Assembly: GCA_945859605.1 (NCBI GenBank)
Contig: OX243812.1
Span: 44,612,509-44,676,508, forward strand
Direction: 5' to 3'
DNA: 64,000 bases
Source of the DNA: Lumbricus rubellus
Lineage: Eukaryota > Annelida > Clitellata > Crassiclitellata > Lumbricidae
Shown here piece by piece: positions 49,401 through 58,400 of this stretch. The translations under genes and the position numbers were made by a program. The notes beneath the pieces were generated by a model, which searched no databases, had not been told where the DNA came from, and was given only the letters and a program-made list of their open reading frames with translations. Positions within the stretch are counted from its first letter, which is position 1. Every line of letters starts with the position of its first letter.

Positions 49401-52400
49401 TCTATAAATCTACATACGTTTCATAGGTAGATTTATTGGCTTTGAACATTTAAGTAATAAAATCAGTCTGTTTAAAATACAAATGTGCAACTACCTTACT
49501 TCTTTTATGATAATGAATACGTTGGTTCAGCAAAACCAAATGAAATAAGCTGATTGTGAGTTTATTGTACTATTTAATTGATTTGCTTAAGTGAGTAAGT
49601 ATATTCTATAATATAACCAGTTGCCAAGCAGCACTCTGATGTACAGGTATCACATTGATATGAAATTCACATAAAACATCAAAAAATTAACAAGACTAAA
49701 CAACTGAATTGGAGAGACAGAAGATTGATGTGGAATTTAGACAGCAAGCAAATAGCATAAATTTTGTGAAAATTGGTGAGAACCTTTCAAATGGTTGTGT
49801 GATAGGGCTAGGGTGCTTCCTGTCCCCTCTGTTATTCATCAGATATGATGAGGCTCTAACAAGAGAGGCTATCAGCAAGGTAGAAAAGGAGTGAAGGTTG
49901 GTGGTAAGTTGATAAAGGCGATCAGATACGCAGACAATAAAACAATTGTGTCCAGCACCCGAGAAGGACTGCAGGTATTAATGGACAACCTGAACGAAGT
50001 AACGAAGAAATATGGGATGAAGATCAACGTAAAGAAGACCAAAGTAATGTGCATATCAAGGAAAAAAGTGGATGAGATTAAGATAATGATTGATGGTCAA
50101 CTGGTGGAGCAGGTCAGCCAGTTCAAATACCGGGGCAGTGTAATATCAGAGGATGGCTATTGCAAAGCAGATATTAAAAGCAGAATAGCTCAGGGTAAAT
50201 GTGCCTTCATGGAAAAAAAAGGGTTACTAACTGGAAATATGAATATGGAACTAAAGATAAGAATGATACAATGTTTGATATGGACAGTTGCAACATATGC
50301 TGCTGAGTGCTGGACAATGACTGGTACGGATAGGAAGAGAATAGAGGTCTTTGAAATGTGGACTTGGAGGCGAATGCTGAAAATAAGTTGGAGAGACAAA
50401 ATCACAAATCAGGCAGTTTTGAAAAGGGCAGGGGTACAGAGAGAACTACTACAATTAATAAGCAGGAGAAAGCATCGGTGGCTGGGCCACATTCTTAGAG
50501 GAGAGGGTATGTTAGTGACTTTGCTGGTGGGACGTATGGAGGGGAAGGCGACGAGAGGCAGAAAAAGATTAAATATGCTGAGTGATCTTGATAACAGAGA
50601 TGTATATGGTACCACCAAGAGGAAGACGCAGGACAGAGTGGGATGGCGGAGGTCGGAGGGGATCATGAGGTCGTCTATGTCACAAACCTGCTCAACAGCA
50701 GGAGACTGAAGAAGAGAGAAATAAGAAACAACTGACAAGACTAATTAGTATGTAAACAGCATTCTAACAATATATATGTTTTCCTTATTTGGCTGTCTGC
50801 TCTCGGCAACACCAGGTCATGGTCTCTGAAGCATAGGTTGCAGCCAGTTGGCTTCACTGGGGGGGGGGGGGGGGAGCAATTCATGGCGAGCATGGCCTAG
50901 TCTGGCAGGAACTGCCGAAAGAAGGCTGGTGTGGTTTTCCAGGTCATCACGAAAAAGTACAAAAAGTTGAACAACTTGTTGTACTTCTTACGACTTACAA
51001 CTTCGTCCTTGTGACCTCACACTATTTTGGCTACTCTTGAGTTGGTTATGTTTACTAGCTACTATTCTTATAATAATATTATGCTTTAATGATTCAATCT
51101 GACAAACCGCAGAATGATTACAGGTACAGGTTATATGAAATACGGTCCACTATAGCACGACACGCAGGTCGGCTTTACAGCAGTGCGTTCGGTAACTTAA
51201 CACTAATGACCTAAGCTGCTAATTTCCTAAGTGCTGGATCACTCCTGGTTTGGCCAAGCCAGAAGTGAGAGGGGCTATCTTATTTTCAGCAGAGCCCGAG
51301 TCAAGCAACACAACAGCAATGTCATGTCATGTTGCTTTCTAAAGAATAAATACATGCTCTATGGCAGTGGCGTAGACAAGGAAGTGTTTAGGGGTTCACT
51401 CAGGGTTAATTCTTTTGCATAGACAGCCCAGAAATAAGTTGTATGTGTGATCAAGTGACAGCATCAACTATATATAATCGCTGTGCCTTTTTTTGCGTAA
51501 AACATTTCCTGTTTATTTTCATTCACTCATCTACAGTCTGATTACCTTGCATGTTTATGTATTGCGGCAATTGTGCACTTCTGAGCTTTGTAAGGAAGGC
51601 ATTATCAACTTTCAGTTGTATCGTATATAATTGGTTCAGAAATGTGCTAATTTGACCTGAGAAACATAGGATGGTCAAAAATTAAGTAAGAAAAAGCAGT
51701 TGTATTGTATTCAAACATTTATGAAGCGCATTGGTAGGTTGAACTGTTCTGAAGCATTCCCAGTGCGCAAGGTGACAAGAAAAGAGACAATTCAGAGCAG
51801 ATAAGTTGAAGTGGACAATTCAGAGCTGGCTTCAAGCTTAGAGCAGATTTTAGATTTGACTTTATTTAATATATAATATGTTTTCTTGAACGTTTAACAC
51901 TACATGATAGACTTAGTTTTGGGCTAAATAGCACTAATCATAATTTTATGTAGCACTCAGTTGTCTCTCAGCTAGCTGGGGTCAGCGCCGGATTAAGGCA
52001 TGTTCAACATGTTCGGCCGAACAGGGGCTCCCACACTTTAGGGGGCCCCACACATCTGCGAAAAACAATTTTACGACATTTTTAGTCATCAGAGATTTTG
52101 GCGAGCGAAAAATGGAGGGAAAATGTGAAATTCCTGGGAAATTTCCATGAGATTTCGATCGAATGGCTAAAATAGGTTGTCAGAAATTTTCGCGACCGAA
52201 AATGGAAAACATTTTTGGAAAAACGTCAGAATTTTTGTCTAAATGTTTTTTGAACAGGGCCCCACATTTCTTAATCCGGCTCTGGCTGGGGTTATTGTCA
52301 TGGGGGGGAATTGTCCTGGGGGGTAATTGGCCAGGGGGTAATTGTCCTGGGGTAATTGTCCTAGAACCCTTTTTACCGCTACAGAAATGTATCTTGCAAC

Positions 52401-55400
52401 AAACAATGGGTGCCTAAAGTGAAATGGTACAATAGGGGATCTGAAATTTATTACTGAAATTCTGTGATGCTTGTTGAAATTCATAGTGAGTCTAGTTGAC
52501 ATTGAGTTCCAATGAGATGGATGAGTTTTAAACTGGTCAAAGGTTGGTAGATTGTGATTGGCTGGGGTATGATAGAATGAATCTCACTTATCAAGTAGAG
52601 CTTCACCTTGATGATTCTTACAGGCAATGGTGATTGATGAACTGATTTTGTAATTCTTCAAAGGCGGTTTAAAACGCATTTAAGAAATATAGCAGCTGGT
52701 TATTCTGTTGGGGTCACTTGCGACTACAATGCAGTCTGTTTTACGTCATCATGTTGCTGGCATTTCTGATTTGCACTTCATTTGAAAAGTTGTTTAGTTT
52801 CAAGGCTATGCTGTGGACCTGCTTTAGCTGAAATGTTGGGTGATTGCATGAAAATTCAGTTAATCAATTAAATGAATATTTGTTTATCCTAGCAATTATA
52901 GCATTCAGGTCTTTGATTTCATGAAGTATAAAAACTGTTTTTTTCTGTATGCCAGAATGGTGCCACGAAGATTGTTATTCAGAAAGAATCAAAGGAGGAT
53001 CTGGTCTCTCGCTATCATCCGTTTGTCAAGGATACTGCAAAACTCACAGTTGGTGCTCAGGTAGCTGGACAATTACCCCTCGACAATTCAAGCGCGTTCA
53101 CTAAATCATGGTATAAGTGGAGGGCAAGTGAAAATAATGATGCATCGTATCTCAACATTTCTAAAGTGCCTCTTCCACAGAAACAGATTCACAATATTAA
53201 TAACTAGCTGGGGTACCCGCCATTGCCCGGGAATTGTAGGATTCGGCTGTTCCCAGCCACTCCCTCCCTTCCTCCCTCCCACCCCTACTTCCCTCCCACC
53301 CTCCATTTCTCCTTCCCTTCCTCCCTCCTTCCAGAATTTTTTTCTTCTCCCACCCCACCCCAATCCCAACCACCCCCACCACACCCCACCATACTCCGAC
53401 CACAACCATAAAATTTTGGTTTTCCAGAAAAAAATTCCCCCACCCCACCACACTCTACGACACCCCGGGTGTGGTGGTGTAGTGGTGGCGTCATTGCCTT
53501 GAAGTCGGAAGGTTCGAGGTTCGAATCCACCTCGCCGCGTAGGGACCTTGGGCAAGTCCTTCACTCGCAATTGCTCAGCGCTTCAGCGTAAAACTTTGAT
53601 GCAGTGTTCGCGCTGTAGTCGGGAACGCCTCTGAGTAGCGGTTGAGAGCTGGAAGGGGCGCTATAACAAGTGCGCATACAAACAAACAAACCCCACCACA
53701 CTTAGGCCTTCACTGGTACACAACTCGTGAAATTTTTTTCAGGAAAAAATTCTTAGCTCAAGGTTTCAACTTAACTCGATGATCACATATTCTTCTTTCC
53801 TTTTATCATAAGCAGACAAGGCCTTTAGCATATGTGTTGTTTTGGTCTCAGGAACTCTGATTTGCAGATAATTTATATTATCAAGCTTATGTGATAATTA
53901 TATAAAGCTTCAGATGTAGTGATGATAAGCAGAGACTTTACAAGCGGAAAAAACTCTTTTGCCTGTCGACTTGGATTTTATTTGGCTCTTTGCACAAACT
54001 GTTTAAGCTTGGTTAATTAGAATTTATGATATCCAATGAAGTTTTGTGCATTCAATTTTGCATATTGGAAGGTTGCTCCATCACAGAGAGTTGCCGGAAG
54101 GTCAAATGATGCAAAAACGAACAGCAAGAGCAAGCATATTTCGAAGGTGCCACGAAAGACTTCAAATAGCAGGCAAGGTAATCAAAGCAGCAAGTTGTGC
54201 AAAAATCCAAAATACACTGTGTCCGGAAAAAAAACAACCAGTTTTGTAAATATGAAAATAAATAGTAAATATTCACCGATTTTTACAATTCAAACACCAT
54301 TTTAATCCTGACATATTTCTCTAACAATTGTGAAAATATAAAAGTTCCAGTCCAAATAATGACGTCATGATGACGTCAGTTGCATCAAAATGCATATAGC
54401 CGGCCATTCATGCATGGTTCGGTTGGTATTATTGGCTTTTGGTAAAACGAAAATCCATTTAATAGAACCAGAAGTGAAAATAAATGCAGCTTATTATCTG
54501 CTCTATAAAAAAGTGGTGCCTGATATCCGAGAATATTCGGAACAATAGCCTACACATTTCAACAAAATAGCGCTTCAGCTCACTGAGTTCGTGAATATGT
54601 TGATCTGTTGACTAAAAAGACTCGGAATTCATTCATCCTAATCTTTGGCCGCAAAACGGCCGCCCGCTTAAATCCCACTGATAATAAGAGTTGGAGATTG
54701 ATGGAGGAGAAGGTGCAGGCTACAAGACAAGGATAAGAGACATTGAAGAACTCCGTAAGCGAATTGTTAACGCCTCGGAGGTTTTGATAAGCTGGTTATC
54801 GATGCTGCTGTTGGGTATTAGCGCGACCCTTTTGACGCTTATGTTGAAGCCAAAGGTGTACTCTTTGACCACAAATTGCAGTCTGACATAATTCAGATAT
54901 AAAAATAAAATTAAACTTACATTTATTATTGATAAATTACATGATAAAATATTGAAATTGTGGATGATTTTGCGCATTTATCTCTTAAATTTGACTTTTT
55001 GTGCAAATGACGTCATTATGACGTCATTATTTGGACTGGAACTTTTATATTTTCACAATTGTTAGAGAAATATGTCAGGATTAAAATGGTGTTTGAATTG
55101 TGAAAATCGATGAATATTTACTATTTATTTTCATATTTACAAAACTGGTTGTTTTTTTTCCGGACACAGTGTAGATACTAAAATCTAGAAAAAAGCAATA
55201 GAAATCTTATAAAGCGCTTCTTGCAGCAAGAGCCTTTCAGAAGCACCCCCACTGCGTTCAACCCCGAGAAAGAAGGCAAAAAGAAATATCATTTGTATTT
55301 AGCAAAGACTATTAAAGAACTGTTTATGTATGGCAAAAAACTGAAAAGTTTTGTATATGGAAGAGGACATGAGGTAATTTAAATGTCAACCTTGATTCTG

Positions 55401-58400
55401 ATTCAAATAAAATTATGTGCCTTTTCAGTTCCTGGTAAATAGAAAGATTTGGCTAATTAAATGTTTGCCAATTTCTCATTTGTTCTCATGACTTTTATTT
55501 GGTTTTGGAAATGATTAAATACGTTTATTCCTCAGACTTTGGTCCAAGTCATTCCACTTCAGGCCAGTCATCCGGGTCTTCCTTATCTGTGCCTGGAATT
55601 GGACTGTCTGAAGCTCGCAAGTCACTTTCTACCCTACCAGAAGAGGAGATACAACCACGTATTGAGTCACTAGATTTGAGGGATGAAGAAACTTGGGTGA
55701 GTTACTGGTCCCGGGCATGTGCCAGTGGCGGCTGACTATCCACGCCTCAGATTCACATCTCGGTGTGACCTTGCGCGCGTTACAAGTTTATTTAATAATA
55801 ATAATTATAATAACTCAAACAACGACAGATTCCTTTCTTTTGATTGATAATTTTGATTGACTAGACATGGAAATTGATAACTATTTTCCTATGATTAGTT
55901 TTTTTAGAGAGATTTTAAATTAAGAAGAATGATTTTCTTTTTAATTATAATAAGAAATGCTTATATATTTAATTGTATATATTCTTGTCAGTAGGTCATT
56001 TCACTTTTGTGACTACTTTACTCTAGTAAATGTTGTTGTGAGGAAAAGTGATTTTGTTATCAGAGTGTTTTGTATGGATTCAGCAAGAGGAAGCCATCAT
56101 CTTAGATGGATGTGATTCTGATTGTGCTGCATCCAAATCATCTGTCAACCCTGAGAGAAGAATGATATTAATCGGCATATTTGAATGTTCTAATCTATGA
56201 AAGAATCACTAATCTTTCACTTGCATTTGTAACAGATGGCATTTTTATAAGAAAGCAGCTGAGTTAACTTTAGTTGGATTGAATTGTCCTTGCTTCATTT
56301 TTAGTCTGGCTATTCTTCTGAGGAGATTCCACTGAGATTTAAGCAATACAGGACGCTGGTAAGAAACAGCTTAAAAATTATGTGAATTAATCAATCAGAA
56401 TTTATATAGCACCCCAACAAGATACCTACTCAGAGGTACGCCCAGCCAAGATCAAGTGAAAAAAACAGTCTTCAACAGCAGTGCCGGATTAACTTTTTAG
56501 AGGCCTGGCGCAAACAATGCAACAAAACTAAAGTAGGCCCTCTATCCAATCAAATTATCAAAAATGGGGAATTAATTATATAGAAAAACATACTTTAATA
56601 ATTTATGAACACAAAATGAAGCTGTGATAGGATCATAGGAGATTTGTTATAGTTCAACTGTTCAAAAATGTTCGTCGAGTTTAAAAGTCTTTCCTTCGCG
56701 CTTTTAAAGTAGAGAAAGAATCAATGATATCTTGAAAGACAAGATCTGTCAAGATTTCCGACTCAATGTTCAAAAGAGTTAAAGTTGCCAATCTGTCCTG
56801 GCCCATTGTTGACCTCAAAGATGATTTTATGCGTTTTAAATGACTGAATGATCTTTCTCCACTGCAGTTACTTGCAGGTAAAGTTAAGTAAATACGTAGT
56901 GCAATACAAACATTTGGAAAGCTATCTTTCAGATTATAGCGGTACATTATATTCAGCATCTTTTGTGGAGTAGGCCTAACTGCTGTACCTGTTTCTGTCG
57001 ATGGAAGTTGTTTAAAAAAAGAGTACATGCCATCTTGATTACGACATGGTTCAGGTCCCATCTGCAGCCAACAACTAACCAAATCTTCATTTATAGTCCA
57101 CAGAGCAGCATCTGTTTGTGGCACGTTTCCAACAGATTGATTCTCTTGTTTGAATGGTAGATCTATGGTAGTTTCAGATTTAGGCATATCAATGATATCA
57201 TTGCTGAAATCAAGGGTGTCTGTTGTTGGCATTAGTGCTGACATAACACTGCTGAGCGGCCTAAGCCTGAACTGCATCCAGCTTCTTACGCTGAGTCGAC
57301 ACCATCTATAAATCGCGGCACTTCTCGTGTTTTTAGCCTACTGCCATAGGCGTAACTTTCTATTGTGACGGTGGTGTCCAGTCACGCCCACTTTTGAAAG
57401 TGGGCGTGACAGTCACCACCACTTTTTGGAACTGAAAAAATATTTTTTTACATGTGAAATCATTTGGCTGTCTACCGTATAGCCTATAGGCTATTCCTAC
57501 TTATTAACTCAATGGCGGTAATGCATGCTTATAGAGCTATTCGCAGTGTGTGCTATGTTCACACGACCTTATTCGAGGCTGTAGGTCTTGAGGAGAGAAG
57601 GGGGGATTTCCTTCCCACTCTCTGGGCCTGTTTCAACTTAAAACAATAACGTGATGTATAGTTGGTCGTTGACAGATAAATTTGCTGTGAAGCCGGGGTA
57701 GGGATGATTTGATGAGGAATTTGACGCGCGTTATATTACCCTATTAAGCGTGGTCGATCAAAGAGATTAGACAGCGAACATCTAATTAATCTTCAATAGC
57801 CTACAGCTGTGTCTGTGACATAATTATACAGATTATAATATAGAGCATTCTGTGTGGTCTTTCTCAGAGAGGGAGGAGACAAAAACACCACATTAGTTCA
57901 TCTCAGGTCCGTTATGGTTTAGATTCGCTTTCAGTTTTTTTAAAAGGTCTCAATAAGTTCATTATCAAATTCACATGGAAAATGGATCGATTCATGGTAA
58001 AGCCTGTAAAGAGACAGCGAAAGGTTAGAATTGTGTGTGCATTGTATGGTTTTTCTGTGGTAGGCTGTCAGCTCTAGCCTCTAACTACAGTTACTACAGT
58101 TAGGGCCTACAATAATTTATGACTGCCATCCGTCCAGGAGTCGACTGGACCGTAATCGGACCTTTGCGTCCCGTGTCTCGGATGATTTTGGTGTAGATAT
58201 CCACGTTATTGTTGTTATTTTCGCGCACTTAACTATAGTCATGCTGACTTTAACATGACGTGTGCAGAGCTCTACGACTTTGGTAGCTAATTGGCAGTTA
58301 ATAAAATTCTGACTTTATTCTCACTCCAATGACTCGGAAGTTTTAATAACTTACGACTGCATGACTGCTGATAAACTCTTGGCCATAATTTTATGCATCC

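Noticed and set aside
53106..53570. Gly/Trp-rich and Pro-rich frames on both strands
   Set aside because: Products of the C/T-rich tract and the adjacent SINE.
55225..55371. 49-codon open stretch between TTGCAG and GTAATT
   Set aside because: Its phases (0 in, 0 out) cannot be placed between exons 13 and 14, which need a split codon; kept out of the gene model.
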